Source of the DNA: Microbacterium ginsengisoli
GTDB lineage: Bacteria > Actinomycetota > Actinomycetes > Actinomycetales > Microbacteriaceae
Direction: 5' to 3'
DNA length: 64,000 bases
Assembly (NCBI RefSeq): GCF_000956535.1
Contig: NZ_JYIY01000071.1
Location: 23,964 to 87,963 of the forward strand
Shown here: piece by piece, positions 33,983 to 43,592 of the stretch
How the letters are laid out: the number at the start of each line of letters is the position of its first letter
Numbering within the stretch: the stretch's first letter is position 1
Translations under genes and position numbers: made by a program
The notes under the pieces: generated by a model
Seen by the model: the letters and a program-made list of their open reading frames with translations, nothing else
Told to the model about the DNA's origin: nothing
Databases searched by the model: none

Positions 33983-36900
33983 TCAGCTCCGGCGCTGCGG
34001 GCGCACTCGCGCGATGACTCCCGCGCCGATGAGAAGGAGCGCGAGCATCGTCACGCCGCCGAGCCACGAGGCATCCGCGCCGGTCTTGGGCAGGGCGCCG
34101 CTCGCCGGCAGCCCCGTGGCCGGCGGCACGCTCAGCGCGACCGAGGACCATCCGATGACGTTGCCCGAGGCGTCGAGCACGACGAGCCGGTGCGATCCAC
34201 TGACACCGACCGGCAGCGTGACCGTGATGGTGCCGTCGGCCGCCACCTGGTACCAGCCGCCGACCTGCGTGGGCGTCGAGTGCAGCCAGACGGTGACCCA
34301 CTGTCCGGCGTACTGCGTGCCGACGGTGATGACCACCGTCTCGCCCGCGACCAGGTTCGGCGACGGCACGCTGATGAGACCTTCGAGCTCGGCCAGCAGC
34401 TGCTCGTCGGTGGCGGGCACCGGCGTCGTGGTCGGCGGGATCGGCCCGGTCTGTCCGGCCGCGACCTGGATCGGGACCACCACCGTCGTGCCACCGGGGG
34501 CGACCGTCAACTCGATCGTGCTCTGCGGCGTCGCGTCGACGGGGAACGTCAGCGAGACGTTCGCGGTGCCGTTCGTCACCGGGATGGGCGCGAACGTCGC
34601 CGAGCTACCGGTTACCCGGGGGGTGACGGTCGTGGAGCGCGGGCTGCCGAGAGACGTGAGATCGACGCTCGACAGTGCGAACTCGATCGTCTGCCCCCGC
34701 ATGACCGACGCGGGCACCCCGGTGAGCTGGGCCGAACGACTCGCGAACTGGGGCGAGAGCCCCGGATGCGCCTGCAGGTAGGAGATCCACGCGTCGCGGT
34801 CGATGAGGCCCGAGTCGCGCGTCGAGGTGCCCTGTGCGAACGCGGTGAAGTTGTCGCCGCCCTGCAGCAGGAAGTTGAACGACCCGACGCGGTACGTGTT
34901 CGTCGCCACCAGCGGCTGCCCGTCGATCCACACCCCGGTGATGCGCTCACCTCGCGGCTTGGTCGCGTCGAACGTGTAGCTGACGTTCGACGAGAGCCCC
35001 AGGGCGAGGTACGGGCGGCTGCTGCCCTCCGGCTGCCACTGCTGCTCGAGGGCCGCGGTGAACTGTGCGCCGGTGAGCGTGGTCGTCCAGAGGTTGTTCA
35101 CGAACGGCAGCACCGCGTTCGCCTCTGCGTAGGTGATCACACCGTCCGTGCCCTCGTAGAGCTCGGCGCGCAGGCCGCCGGGATTGACGACGCCGATCTC
35201 GGCGCCACCGCGGTCCGGGTCGGCGAGCGTCGACACCAGCGCGTCCGCCACCAGGTTGCCGAGGGTGGACTGAGCGGCACGGTTGTCACGGCTGCCGCCG
35301 GCGTAGCCGGACTCCGCATAGGACCCGCCCGCGAACGCGGTCGTGATATCCGCGGTCACCGATCCCACGGGCTGCTCACCGACGACGCGCGCCTGAGCGA
35401 GCGTCTCGTCGACGATGGTCGCGACCTCGGCCACACGCGGGAACCGTGCGATGAGCTGGTCGTCGAGCGCCTTGCTGGCCGCAGCGGTGGCCGCCGCGTC
35501 GTTCGGGAACACCTGCGACGCCAGCCGCGCGACGTTGCCCGATTGGGCCACGGTCACTGCACCGGTGGTGCGGTCGATCTCCAGGACGACCTTGCCGATG
35601 TTCTCGCCGTAGCTCCCGGTCTGGATGACAGGTCGGGTCCGATCGGTCCCGGGCACCGGGGCATCCCAGTCGTACAGCTTGTGCGTGTGACCGGTGAAGA
35701 TCGCGTCGACGGATGCCGACGTGTCCGTGACGATGCGCGAGAACGCGCCGCCGGCGGCGATCTCCTGCTCGATCGTGGCGTTGTCGGGAGTGCCCGCGGA
35801 GGCGCCCTCGTGGTACTCGGCGATGATGACGTCCACCGTGCCCTCGAGGGACTCGGCGACGCGGTTCACCGCCGCGACCGGGTCACCGAAGTCGAGGGAG
35901 CTGATCCCGCCCGGCGCGACGAGCGCGGGTGTCTCCTGCGTGATCGCTCCGATCACCGCGACCTTGAGTCCGGCGACATCGATCACCGCGTACTCCGGAA
36001 GTGCGGGTGTCGTCGTTCCCTTCAGGTACACGTTCGCCCCCAGATAGGAGAAGTCGGCGCTGTCCGACACCCGGCCGACCAGGTCGCTGTACCCCTTGTC
36101 GAACTCGTGGTTGCCTGCCGCCGAGGCGGCCAGGTCGAGCGCATTGAGCACGTCGATCGTGGGCTCGTCGTTGAAGTACGACGAGGCGAACAAGGATGCC
36201 CCGATGTTGTCGCCGTCCGACAAGAGGAGCGTGTGGTCGTCGCGGCCCGCCTCGCGGAGGGTCTCGATGGTTCCGGCGAACTTCACCGTGTTGGCGTCGA
36301 TGCGGCCGTGGAAGTCGTTGATGTTCAGCAGGGTGAGCTTCACCGGTCCCGCGGTCGTGAAGGAGAACACGCCGGATGTCACCGTGGAGCCGAGCCCCGG
36401 AGCACTGATGGAGAACTCCACGGGCGCACCGGAGGAATCGGCGGCGATGGTGAACGGGATGTCGAGCGAAGCCGACGAACCGGTGGGGGTGTCGGGCACC
36501 GACCAGACGAGGTCGGTTCCCTCGATCGACAGTCCGGCGGGAAGCGGCGTCGGCAGGGTGATCTCGGGCAGGAGAGTCGAGCCGTCGACGACGACCTTTC
36601 CGCCTGTGAGCGTCACCTGACCGGTGCTCTGCACCGCCAGCTTCAGCATGAGCGGGTCTCCGGCGGCATAGGTGGTGCCGTCGGGAACGACGAGCGACGC
36701 ATTCGCCGACCACACCGGCGGCCACGCCGGCTTGTCGGTGTCGTAGAGCCAGTCCTGGAAGAACGCGCCGAGGTCACGTCCCGACACCTCCTCGGCGAGC
36801 GCGATGAAGTCGGCGGTCGTCGCCGACCCGCCGGCGTGGCGCGCGGTCCATTCCGCGTACAGCCGGTCGAACGCCTGACGACCGATCGCCGTCATCAGCG

Positions 36901-38200
36901 CACCGAGGGTGTACTTGCCGCGGTTGTAGACCTGCCAGTCGTAGAGCTCCGAGGGGTCCGTGAAGCCCACCGTCGGCACGGTCCAGCGCGACGAGGTCGC
37001 CGAGTTCCAGGACGAGTAGCTGTCGTTCTCGGGGGTCGTCGGGTTCACTGCCGTGCTGGTCGCGTACTGGTAATAGGTCGTGAAGAACTCGGCGGCACCC
37101 TCGTTCAGCCAGATGTGCGACCAATCGGCCGGTGCGACCTCGTTACCGAGCCACTGGTGGACGAGCTCGTGGATCAGAGTGGGTGCGCTGATGCTGCCAT
37201 CGAAGAACGGACGGTCCTGCGTCTCCAGTGCATAGCCGACGCTCACCCGGTCGACGATCACACCGGTGCTCGCACCCGGGTAGGGGCCGAGCTTGGTCTC
37301 GAGCCAGTCGATGATCGGCTTGATGCTGGCGCGACGAGTGTAGATCGTGTTCTGCGTGTTGGTGGAGATCGTCGGGTCGACGAAGCTCCACTCGTGCAGG
37401 GTGCGACCGCTCGCGAGCACGATGTCGCTCTCGAGGATGTTGAAGCGACCGATCGACAGCACCGAGAGCTCGGATGCCATCGGCTTGGTCTGCGTCCATA
37501 CCCATTGCGTCGTGCCGGCGACATCGTCCACGGTCTTCGACGTCAGCTCGCCGTTGCTCGCGACGACCAGCGGGTTGCCACCTGCAACCGAGGGCGCCGT
37601 CACCGCGATGCGGTAGGTCGCCTTGTCGGCGGGCGTGTTGTTGTTCGGGAACCACGCCATCGACCCGACCGGCTGGCCGAGCGCGGTGACACCGTCGGTC
37701 GTGGGCACCCACCCCTCGGAGGACCCGTCGTGGTCGATGTGCCGGACAGGCGCGCCGGAATAGGCGACGGCGACCGTGAACTCGCCGACCACCGGCTGCG
37801 CGGGGGTGACGATCAGCTTGTACCGCACGGCCGCGGCGTCGTTCTCGCGCACGTAGCTCGCCGCGGTGCCGTTGACGAGGACGCTCTCGACCGTCAGGCC
37901 CTCGAAGTCGAGGGCGAACGACGACAGCGGGCTCGCCGCGATGGCGGTGATCGTCGTGACGGCCGAGATGTCGGTCTTGGTGCGATAGGTCATCGCGATG
38001 TCGTAGTTCTGCACGTCGTAGCCCGCGTTGCCGACGTTCGGGAACAGCGGGTCCCCGGCGGTCGTCGCTCCGGTCGCCGGCTCGGCCGCCTGGGCCGGGA
38101 GCGCGAGGCCTGTGATGGCCAGCGCGAGTGCCGCGCCGGCTGCGGCGAGCCGCATGAGGCGGTGTGAAGGTCGGCGGGTGCGCGCGGACGACTCAGACAT
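33983..38200 (-). CDS. Sortase-anchored M1-family aminopeptidase / 5'-nucleotidase fusion
   Basis: A 1405-aa surface protein joining two enzymes. A signal peptide (to about residue 39, LALPAQAAE) is followed by an M1 metallopeptidase: zinc motif HELVH at 344-348 and the third ligand in WLNEGAAEF (Glu367). A spacer domain (about 525-615) leads to a UshA-type 5'-nucleotidase (about 620-1143; [32 protein letters not shown]). Repeats and an Ig-like part precede LPKTG at 1370-1374, a helix and an Arg-rich tail. Both active sites look intact. The ATG at 38200 follows AGAAGGGG; the ATG at 38272 lacks this. I know 5'-nucleotidases and M1 enzymes as separate proteins; the fusion is unusual. Confidence 0.92.
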   Translation of the reverse strand: MSESSARTRRPSHRLMRLAAAGAALALAITGLALPAQAAEPATGATTAGDPLFPNVGNAGYDVQNYDIAMTYRTKTDISAVTTITAIAASPLSSFALDFEGLTVESVLVNGTAASYVRENDAAAVRYKLIVTPAQPVVGEFTVAVAYSGAPVRHIDHDGSSEGWVPTTDGVTALGQPVGSMAWFPNNNTPADKATYRIAVTAPSVAGGNPLVVASNGELTSKTVDDVAGTTQWVWTQTKPMASELSVLSIGRFNILESDIVLASGRTLHEWSFVDPTISTNTQNTIYTRRASIKPIIDWLETKLGPYPGASTGVIVDRVSVGYALETQDRPFFDGSISAPTLIHELVHQWLGNEVAPADWSHIWLNEGAAEFFTTYYQYATSTAVNPTTPENDSYSSWNSATSSRWTVPTVGFTDPSELYDWQVYNRGKYTLGALMTAIGRQAFDRLYAEWTARHAGGSATTADFIALAEEVSGRDLGAFFQDWLYDTDKPAWPPVWSANASLVVPDGTTYAAGDPLMLKLAVQSTGQVTLTGGKVVVDGSTLLPEITLPTPLPAGLSIEGTDLVWSVPDTPTGSSASLDIPFTIAADSSGAPVEFSISAPGLGSTVTSGVFSFTTAGPVKLTLLNINDFHGRIDANTVKFAGTIETLREAGRDDHTLLLSDGDNIGASLFASSYFNDEPTIDVLNALDLAASAAGNHEFDKGYSDLVGRVSDSADFSYLGANVYLKGTTTPALPEYAVIDVAGLKVAVIGAITQETPALVAPGGISSLDFGDPVAAVNRVAESLEGTVDVIIAEYHEGASAGTPDNATIEQEIAAGGAFSRIVTDTSASVDAIFTGHTHKLYDWDAPVPGTDRTRPVIQTGSYGENIGKVVLEIDRTTGAVTVAQSGNVARLASQVFPNDAAATAAASKALDDQLIARFPRVAEVATIVDETLAQARVVGEQPVGSVTADITTAFAGGSYAESGYAGGSRDNRAAQSTLGNLVADALVSTLADPDRGGAEIGVVNPGGLRAELYEGTDGVITYAEANAVLPFVNNLWTTTLTGAQFTAALEQQWQPEGSSRPYLALGLSSNVSYTFDATKPRGERITGVWIDGQPLVATNTYRVGSFNFLLQGGDNFTAFAQGTSTRDSGLIDRDAWISYLQAHPGLSPQFASRSAQLTGVPASVMRGQTIEFALSSVDLTSLGSPRSTTVTPRVTGSSATFAPIPVTNGTANVSLTFPVDATPQSTIELTVAPGGTTVVVPIQVAAGQTGPIPPTTTPVPATDEQLLAELEGLISVPSPNLVAGETVVITVGTQYAGQWVTVWLHSTPTQVGGWYQVAADGTITVTLPVGVSGSHRLVVLDASGNVIGWSSVALSVPPATGLPASGALPKTGADASWLGGVTMLALLLIGAGVIARVRPQRRS

Positions 38201-38246
38201 GGATCCCCTTCTCGAGCGCGCGACACGGGCGCACGCAACAGGAGCG

Positions 38247-38278
38247 ACGTTAGGGATCAGATGTTTCTTCATTGTTTC
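38247..38278 (-). promoter_or_regulatory. Promoter of the M1/5'-nucleotidase gene with 11-nt repeats in the -35 region
   Basis: TAACGT (38247-38252) can serve as the -10 box. GAAACA occurs at 38273-38278 and 38262-38267 (minus strand), 11 nt apart, where a -35 box would be. An 11-nt repeat in this place is typical of activator sites such as PHO boxes. Confidence 0.4.
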
Positions 38279-38365
38279 ATAGAGATCTCCCAGATTTCCA
38301 AGAATCCCTCACCGCCGGGTCGAGCCCCTCGCATGTCGCGACCGACGGCTGTCCCGGCCCGGACG

Positions 38366-38371
38366 TAGGGT
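38366..38371 (+). promoter_or_regulatory. -10 box (TAGGGT) of the YqaJ-type gene
   Basis: TAGGGT lies 7 nt before the GTG at 38379, so the transcript is likely leaderless. Confidence 0.5.
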
Positions 38372-38378
38372 CGAACAC

Positions 38379-39038
38379 GTGACACCCGAACTGGCCGCAC
38401 GCATCGTCGCGGATTCCCGCGATCGCGTGGCCTGGGTGCGGGCGCGGTCCCGCGGCATCACGGCGACGGATGTCGCGGCCCTGTCATCTGCGGCATCCAT
38501 CTCGCGGGCCGCCGACGCGAAACTGCAGGGCCAGCGCTTCTCCGGCAACGCCTACACGGACCACGGCCGGCGACGCGAGCCGGAGATCGCCGCCTGGGTG
38601 GCGGCGACCCACGGCATCCAGCCCTCGACGGCCCTCTTCCACGCGGTTGTCGAGCCGCGGCACCTCGCGACCCCCGACGGCATCGGCATGGACGACCGCG
38701 GCCGCATCACCCTCGCCGAGATCAAGACGACCAACAAGTCGTGGAAGTCGATCCCGCGCACCTACCTGCGTCAGGTGTGGTGGCAGCAGCACGTGCTGGG
38801 AGCCGAGCGCACCCTCGTCGCGTGGGAGCAGCACGACGGCTTCGTGCCGGTCGGCGACGAGCCGCGCTGCGCCTGGGTCGAGCGCGACGACATCGAGATC
38901 GCGAAGCTCGTGCGGCTGGCGACCTCCCTCATCGACGAGCTCTATCGCCGCACGACGCTGGCGCGCACCGGCTCGGATGCCGCGGCCGCACCCGCGGCTG
39001 GTCGCGAGGCGTTCCGGGCGCTCGCGCTCTCGGACTGA
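38379..39038 (+). CDS. YqaJ-family (lambda exonuclease-like) nuclease
   Basis: A 219-aa protein of the PD-(D/E)xK nuclease fold. The active-site elements appear as a Glu in HGRRREPEIAAW, the Asp in ATPDGIG and the Glu-Lys pair in LAEIKTT, followed by a QxxxY-like helix (YLRQVWWQQHVLG). Lambda-type exonucleases resect DNA ends for recombination, and many YqaJ proteins are phage-borne. Here no single-strand annealing protein or other phage gene is nearby. It sits alone, divergent from the large surface gene. The role is uncertain: host DNA repair, or a domesticated phage gene. Confidence 0.8.
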   Translation: MTPELAARIVADSRDRVAWVRARSRGITATDVAALSSAASISRAADAKLQGQRFSGNAYTDHGRRREPEIAAWVAATHGIQPSTALFHAVVEPRHLATPDGIGMDDRGRITLAEIKTTNKSWKSIPRTYLRQVWWQQHVLGAERTLVAWEQHDGFVPVGDEPRCAWVERDDIEIAKLVRLATSLIDELYRRTTLARTGSDAAAAPAAGREAFRALALSD

Positions 39039-39093
39039 GCCCGGCACGCACTCCCCCGCCACGGCGGGGTCTTCATCGCGCCCGCCCAAAGTA

Positions 39094-39138
39094 GTTGACA
39101 CAGCGCAACGAGATTCATATAGTTGCTCTCAGTCAACT
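39094..39138 (+). promoter_or_regulatory. Near-consensus promoter inside a MarR-type inverted repeat
   Basis: TTGACA (39095-39100), 17 bp, TATAGT (39118-39123). Arms at 39094-39110 and 39122-39138 form an inverted repeat of 17 bp matching at 14 positions (AGTTGAC...GCAAC and its complement). A dimeric repressor bound here would cover the whole promoter. The MarR gene of the operon is the obvious candidate. Confidence 0.7.
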
Positions 39139-39186
39139 TTTGCGCCGACGGTGTCGCACTCCCCACCCGCACAGGAAGGCCCCGTC

Positions 39187-40896
39187 TTGGCCACCATCAC
39201 CTCTCCGGTTCCGACCGTCGCAGAGACATCGCGCTCCCCCCGACAGGTCATCGAGGCGCTCATCGGGCTGCTGCTCGGCATGTTCGTCTCGATGCTCGCC
39301 TCGACGGTCGTCTCGACCTCGCTGCCGGTCATCGTGCACGACCTCTCGGGCGATCAAGCCGCGTACACCTGGGTGGTGACCGCGACGCTGCTCACCACCG
39401 CGATCTCCACGCCGGTGTGGGGCAAGCTCGCCGACCTGATGAACCGCAAGGTGCTCTTCCAGGTGTCGATCCTGATCTTCGTGCTGGCGACCGCCGCCGC
39501 CGGCTTCTCACAGAACCCGGGCATGCTCATCGCCTTCCGTGCCGTGCAGGGTCTCGGCGCCGGCGGCCTCGCCGCCTTGAGCCAGGTCATCATGGCCGAC
39601 ATCATCAGCCCGCGCGAGCGCGGGCGCTACATGGGCCTGTTCGGCGCGGTCATGGCCGTCGCCACGGTCGGCGGCCCGCTCCTCGGCGGCGTCATCACGG
39701 ACGCCTGGGGCTGGCGCTGGAACTTCTTCGTCGCCCTCCCCTTCGCCGTGGCCGCCCTGTTCATCGTGCAGCGCACGCTGCACCTGCCGGCACGCGAGTC
39801 GACCCGCGCACGTATCGATTACCTCGGCATCGTGCTGCTCTCCACGGCCGTGTCCCTGCTGCTGATCTGGGTCACCAATGCCGGCACGTCGTACGACTGG
39901 TGGAGCCTGCCGACCCTGCTCATGGTGGGCGGCGCCGTCGTGGCCGCGGTGCTCTTCGTCGTGACCGAACTGCTCGTCGCCGAGCCGCTCGTGCCGCTCA
40001 CGCTCTTCCGCAACCGCACCTTCTCGCTCGCCGTCGTCGCGTCGATCGCCACCGGCATCGCGATGTTCGGGGCATCCGTCTTCCTCGCCCAGTACATGCA
40101 GCTGGCGCGCGGCGCGACCCCGACCGAGGCGGGGCTCATGACGATCCCGCTGATCGCCGGCCTCCTGCTGGCGTCCGTCGGCGTCGGACAGCTCATCAGC
40201 CGCTTCGGCCGCTGGAAGCCGTACCTCGTCGTGGGCGGCGTGCTGCTCGTGGCGGGCTCGTACCTGCTGTCGACCATCTCGTACGACACCAACTTCGTCG
40301 TGGTCTCGGTCTACATGTTCCTGCTCGGGGCGGGCGTCGGCATGACGATGCAGAACCTCGTGCTGGTCGTGCAGAACACCGCCGACCCGTCGCAGATCGG
40401 CGTCTCGAGCTCGGGGGTCACCTTCTTCCGCAGCCTCGGCGGCACGATCGGCGTCTCGGTCATGGGTGCCGCTCTCGCCGCGAAGGTCGCGGAACTGGTC
40501 ACCGCGCGGGCCGCCGACATCGGCGCCGCCCTGCACGCCCTCGGAGCGCAGGGCGCCCAGCTCGCCCAGCAGCTGCAGAGCGGCACTATTCCTCAGGTCT
40601 CGACGCTGCCCGACGGCATCCGCCAGATCTTCGAGGACGTCTACGCGCAGGGCATCTCGCACTCGTTCCTGATCGCGGTGCCGTTCGCGATCATCAGCGT
40701 GCTGGCGATCGTGTTCCTGCCCAACAAGCCGCTCACCCGCATGACCAACAGTGAGCGGGCCGCGGCATCCGAAGCCGACCTCGCCACGGTCACCGTCGCC
40801 GAGGCGATGGATGTGCTGGCGCCCGCGACCAACGATGACGCGGATGCCGCGGCCGCAGCAGACTCACACGCATCGCGCGGTACGGTGTCCCGGTGA
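39187..40896 (+). CDS. MFS drug efflux transporter, DHA2 (EmrB/QacA) type
   Basis: A 569-aa transporter with 14 predicted helices and a large periplasmic loop between the last two (about residues 435-490). The loop signature is WGKLADLMNRK, and helix 5 carries motif C (GAVMAVATVGGPLLGG). It would export hydrophobic drugs in exchange for protons. The TTG start at 39187 has AGGAAGG 7 nt upstream. It overlaps marR by 4 nt. Transcription from the strong promoter at 39095 is probably held off by the repressor until a substrate arrives. Confidence 0.9.
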   Translation: MATITSPVPTVAETSRSPRQVIEALIGLLLGMFVSMLASTVVSTSLPVIVHDLSGDQAAYTWVVTATLLTTAISTPVWGKLADLMNRKVLFQVSILIFVLATAAAGFSQNPGMLIAFRAVQGLGAGGLAALSQVIMADIISPRERGRYMGLFGAVMAVATVGGPLLGGVITDAWGWRWNFFVALPFAVAALFIVQRTLHLPARESTRARIDYLGIVLLSTAVSLLLIWVTNAGTSYDWWSLPTLLMVGGAVVAAVLFVVTELLVAEPLVPLTLFRNRTFSLAVVASIATGIAMFGASVFLAQYMQLARGATPTEAGLMTIPLIAGLLLASVGVGQLISRFGRWKPYLVVGGVLLVAGSYLLSTISYDTNFVVVSVYMFLLGAGVGMTMQNLVLVVQNTADPSQIGVSSSGVTFFRSLGGTIGVSVMGAALAAKVAELVTARAADIGAALHALGAQGAQLAQQLQSGTIPQVSTLPDGIRQIFEDVYAQGISHSFLIAVPFAIISVLAIVFLPNKPLTRMTNSERAAASEADLATVTVAEAMDVLAPATNDDADAAAAADSHASRGTVSR

Positions 40897-41384
40897 TCTC
40901 CGAGGCGAGTGCTGCACCGGCGCCTGACGAGACGGCCGACCCCGTCCGTCAGGCGGCGGTGCGCGGCCTGGAAGGAGCGTTCGCGGAGCTTGCGAGCGAG
41001 TTCCGCCGCTACTACGCCGCACTCGCCGAGGCCGCGAGCCCCGGAATGCTGCCGGGCACGTTCAAGATCCTCTCGGTGATCTCCCGCGGCGGCCCCGTCA
41101 CCGCCTCGACCCTCGCCGAGCGGCTGGTGGCCGACAAGGGCATGATCAGCCGCCAGGTCGGCGAGCTGGAAGAGCTCGGACTCATCCAGCGCACACCCGA
41201 TCCGCACGACGGACGGGTGCGGGTGATCTCGGTCACCCCGCTCGGCGCAGAGCGCATCGAGACCGCTCGCGGCCCCCTCGAAGGCCGCCTGTTCTCCGCC
41301 CTCAGCGACTGGCCGCTCGAGTCGATCGAGAAGCTGACCGAACTGCTGCACGCCCTCGCCTCGGGCGAGGTCCCCGAGGCCTGA
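40893..41384 (+). CDS. MarR-family transcriptional regulator
   Basis: A 163-aa winged-helix regulator with the DNA-recognition helix region TASTLAERLVADKGMISRQVGELEELGLI and the wing DPHDGRVRVISVTPLG. The GTG overlaps the transporter stop. It probably represses the operon through the inverted repeat at 39094-39138 and lets go when a ligand is bound, as in other transporter-MarR pairs. No terminator is evident beyond it. Confidence 0.9.
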   Translation: MISEASAAPAPDETADPVRQAAVRGLEGAFAELASEFRRYYAALAEAASPGMLPGTFKILSVISRGGPVTASTLAERLVADKGMISRQVGELEELGLIQRTPDPHDGRVRVISVTPLGAERIETARGPLEGRLFSALSDWPLESIEKLTELLHALASGEVPEA

Positions 41385-41655
41385 GCCCCGCCGGGCGCGC
41401 GGCGCCGGAGGCGTGACGCACCGGCGGACGGGAGGCCCTGTGACGCACCCAGGAGGGTCCGAGGGCACCTTCTCCACCCGGTAGCACCGCCGTAACACCG
41501 ATGAGACATTGCCGCGCTTGACTGAAGGCTCCAAGGGCAGTGTGCTGCCGACGATGACACACACGGGGGAAGGAGCGACCTTGCGATTCAGGCCGCTGCG
41601 CGCCGCGCACTCCGCGACATCCGTCGCGACGAGTGCATTCACCGCTCCATCGACC

Positions 41656-42612
41656 ATGCGTGCCGTCGTCTTCGACGAGACCGGCGCCCCCGACGTTCTG
41701 CATGTCGCCGACATGCCGGTGCCGAGCCCCGTGCTCAGCGAGGTGCTCGTGCGGGTCGTCGCCGCCGGCATCAACCCCATCGACGCGAAGACCCGCGCCG
41801 GCGCGGGTGTCTCTGGCGCCGTGCCGTCCCTGCCCTCGACGCTCGGCTTCGACCTCAGCGGGATCGTGGTCGCGTCTCCGTTCGAGGCGCACCCCTTCCC
41901 GCCCGGCACCGAGGTGTTCGGCACCGTCGCCTTCCCGCGCACGGGTGGCTCGTACGCCGAGTACGCGGTCGTGCCGACCCTCTCGCTCGCGCGCAAGCCC
42001 ACCACGCTGTCGCACGCCGAAGCCGCGGCCGTACCGCTCGCGGCGCTCACCGCGTGGGGGCTCGTGGTCGAGACGGCGCACGCGCACGAGGGGCAGAGCA
42101 TCCTCATCCATGCCGGCTCCGGAGGAGTCGGCCACTTCGCCGTGCAGCTGGCCGCGTACTTCGGCGCACGGGTGACGACGACGGCGTCTGCCGGCAACGC
42201 GCAGTGGCTGCGCGAGCTCGGCGCGGCCGAGGTGATCGACTACCGCTCGACCCGCTTCGAAGACGTCCTCACCGAGGTCGACGTCGTGATCGACCTCGTC
42301 GGCAACGCGGCGGACGACACCGGCACCCGGTCGCTGCAGGTGCTGCGCCCCGGCGGACTGTACGTGCTCGTGCCGACCGGATCGTGGCCGGGCTACGCCG
42401 AGGCGGCGCGGGCCGCGGGCGTGCGCGCCACGAGCTACAAGTACATCCCCGACGGCGATGTGCTCGCCACGATCGCCCGCCTGCTCGACTCCCGGTCGAT
42501 CCAGGTCTACGTCGACAAGGTGTACGAGCTGACCGACGCGGCCGCTGCGCACACCTCGCTCGAGCAGGGTCACACGCGCGGCAAGACCGTGCTGCAGGTC
42601 GGCGAGGCCTGA
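41656..42612 (+). CDS. Zinc-type alcohol dehydrogenase family / quinone oxidoreductase-like protein
   Basis: A 318-aa NAD(P)H-dependent medium-chain reductase. The start MRAVVFDETGAPDVL, the catalytic-domain segment AAGINPIDAKTRAGAG, the cofactor loop AGSGGVGHFAVQLA and the QVYVDKVYELTDAAAAH end are typical of quinone oxidoreductases that reduce quinones or enones. No zinc-binding cysteines are visible. The ATG at 41656 was chosen by similarity, although it has no ribosome-binding site. A TTG at 41581 preceded by AAGGAG would add 25 residues. The 270 bp before the gene hold no other ORF that I trust. Confidence 0.85.
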   Translation: MRAVVFDETGAPDVLHVADMPVPSPVLSEVLVRVVAAGINPIDAKTRAGAGVSGAVPSLPSTLGFDLSGIVVASPFEAHPFPPGTEVFGTVAFPRTGGSYAEYAVVPTLSLARKPTTLSHAEAAAVPLAALTAWGLVVETAHAHEGQSILIHAGSGGVGHFAVQLAAYFGARVTTTASAGNAQWLRELGAAEVIDYRSTRFEDVLTEVDVVIDLVGNAADDTGTRSLQVLRPGGLYVLVPTGSWPGYAEAARAAGVRATSYKYIPDGDVLATIARLLDSRSIQVYVDKVYELTDAAAAHTSLEQGHTRGKTVLQVGEA

Positions 42613-42630
42613 CCTCGGCTCGCCCCGGGG

Positions 42631-43524
42631 TCAGGGCGAGTCGAGGGCGACGGATGCCGCGGCTCGCACCCGTGCCGTGAGCGCGTCGACGAGTGGCGAG
42701 CGCAGATTCCAGTGCTGCCAGTACAGCGGCACCCGTGCGGGCGCCCCGCCGAGGGCCACGAGTCGACCATCGGCCAGGGCATCGCCGCTCTGCGACCGGG
42801 GCAGGAGCCCCCAGCCCATCCCCGAGGTGATCGCGCGCGCGAACTCCACCGACGCCGGCACGTAGTGCCGGGGCGGGCGCGCCGGGTCGGCGCCATGCGC
42901 CTCGAGCCAGCGCGTCTGCAGATCGTCGCGGCGATCGAAGTCGACGACGGGCGCGCGCTCGAGCGTCTCGCGCGTCACCGCCGCACCCCCGAACCAGCGC
43001 TCGGCGAAGGCCCGCTCCGCCACGGCCTCGTAGACCATCGTGCCGAGCGGGAGGGAGCGGCATCCGCTCACCGGGGTTCGTCGGGTCGTCACCGCGGCGA
43101 GCACCGACCCGTCGGTGAGGAGGTCGGCCGTGTCGTCCTCATCGGCCCGCCGCAGATCGACCACGACCGGATGCGTCGCGGTGAGCGCGACGAGCGCCGG
43201 CAGCAGCCAGGTCGCGAGCGAGTCGGCGTTCACCGCGATCGCCACGCTGGTGGTCGCGGCACCGTCGACACCGAGCTCATCGAGCGCGTCGTGCTCGAGC
43301 AGCGCGACCTCGCGCGCCCAGCGCACCACGCTCTGACCGGCCGGGGTCGCCCGCGCCGGACGTCCCCGCACGAGCAGCACCTGCCCGAGCTGCGCCTCGA
43401 GCGCCGAGATGCGCTGGCTGACCGCCGACGGGGTGATGCGCAGGCGGCGGGCCGCGGCATCCATCGTCCCCTCCTCGACCACGACGGCCAGGGTCTCGGC
43501 GTGCGACAGCGGGAGACGGGCCAT
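42631..43524 (-). CDS. lysG: LysR-type regulator LysG/ArgP
   Basis: A 297-aa LysR-family regulator, LysG (IciA/ArgP) subgroup. The HTH reads AAARRLRITPSAVSQRISALE, and the effector domain follows with NADSLATWLLPAL. In Corynebacterium LysG switches on lysE when lysine, arginine or histidine accumulates. The divergent lysE, 68 bp away, supports the same role here. AAGGAG precedes the ATG. The first HTH-adjacent residues match the family start, so no extension is needed. Confidence 0.92.
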   Translation of the reverse strand: MARLPLSHAETLAVVVEEGTMDAAARRLRITPSAVSQRISALEAQLGQVLLVRGRPARATPAGQSVVRWAREVALLEHDALDELGVDGAATTSVAIAVNADSLATWLLPALVALTATHPVVVDLRRADEDDTADLLTDGSVLAAVTTRRTPVSGCRSLPLGTMVYEAVAERAFAERWFGGAAVTRETLERAPVVDFDRRDDLQTRWLEAHGADPARPPRHYVPASVEFARAITSGMGWGLLPRSQSGDALADGRLVALGGAPARVPLYWQHWNLRSPLVDALTARVRAAASVALDSP

Positions 43525-43580
43525 CAGTTCTCCTTACGCAGCGACAGATACATGAGCTGGCGTGAAGTCTAGGCGGATCG

Positions 43581-43586
43581 TACGGT
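43581..43586 (+). promoter_or_regulatory. -10 box (TACGGT) of lysE
   Basis: TACGGT is 6 nt before the lysE ATG, so the transcript is probably leaderless. The -35 region lies within the short lysG-lysE gap, where LysG would bind. Confidence 0.55.
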
Positions 43587-43592
43587 CGAGGT

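Noticed and set aside
34190..38167. Open plus-strand frame of about 1325 codons antisense to the M1/5'-nucleotidase gene
   Set aside because: No domains or ribosome-binding site; the minus-strand protein has two complete catalytic motif sets.
38379..39038. Prophage remnant around the YqaJ-type gene
   Set aside because: No phage structural, integrase or recombination partner genes on either side.
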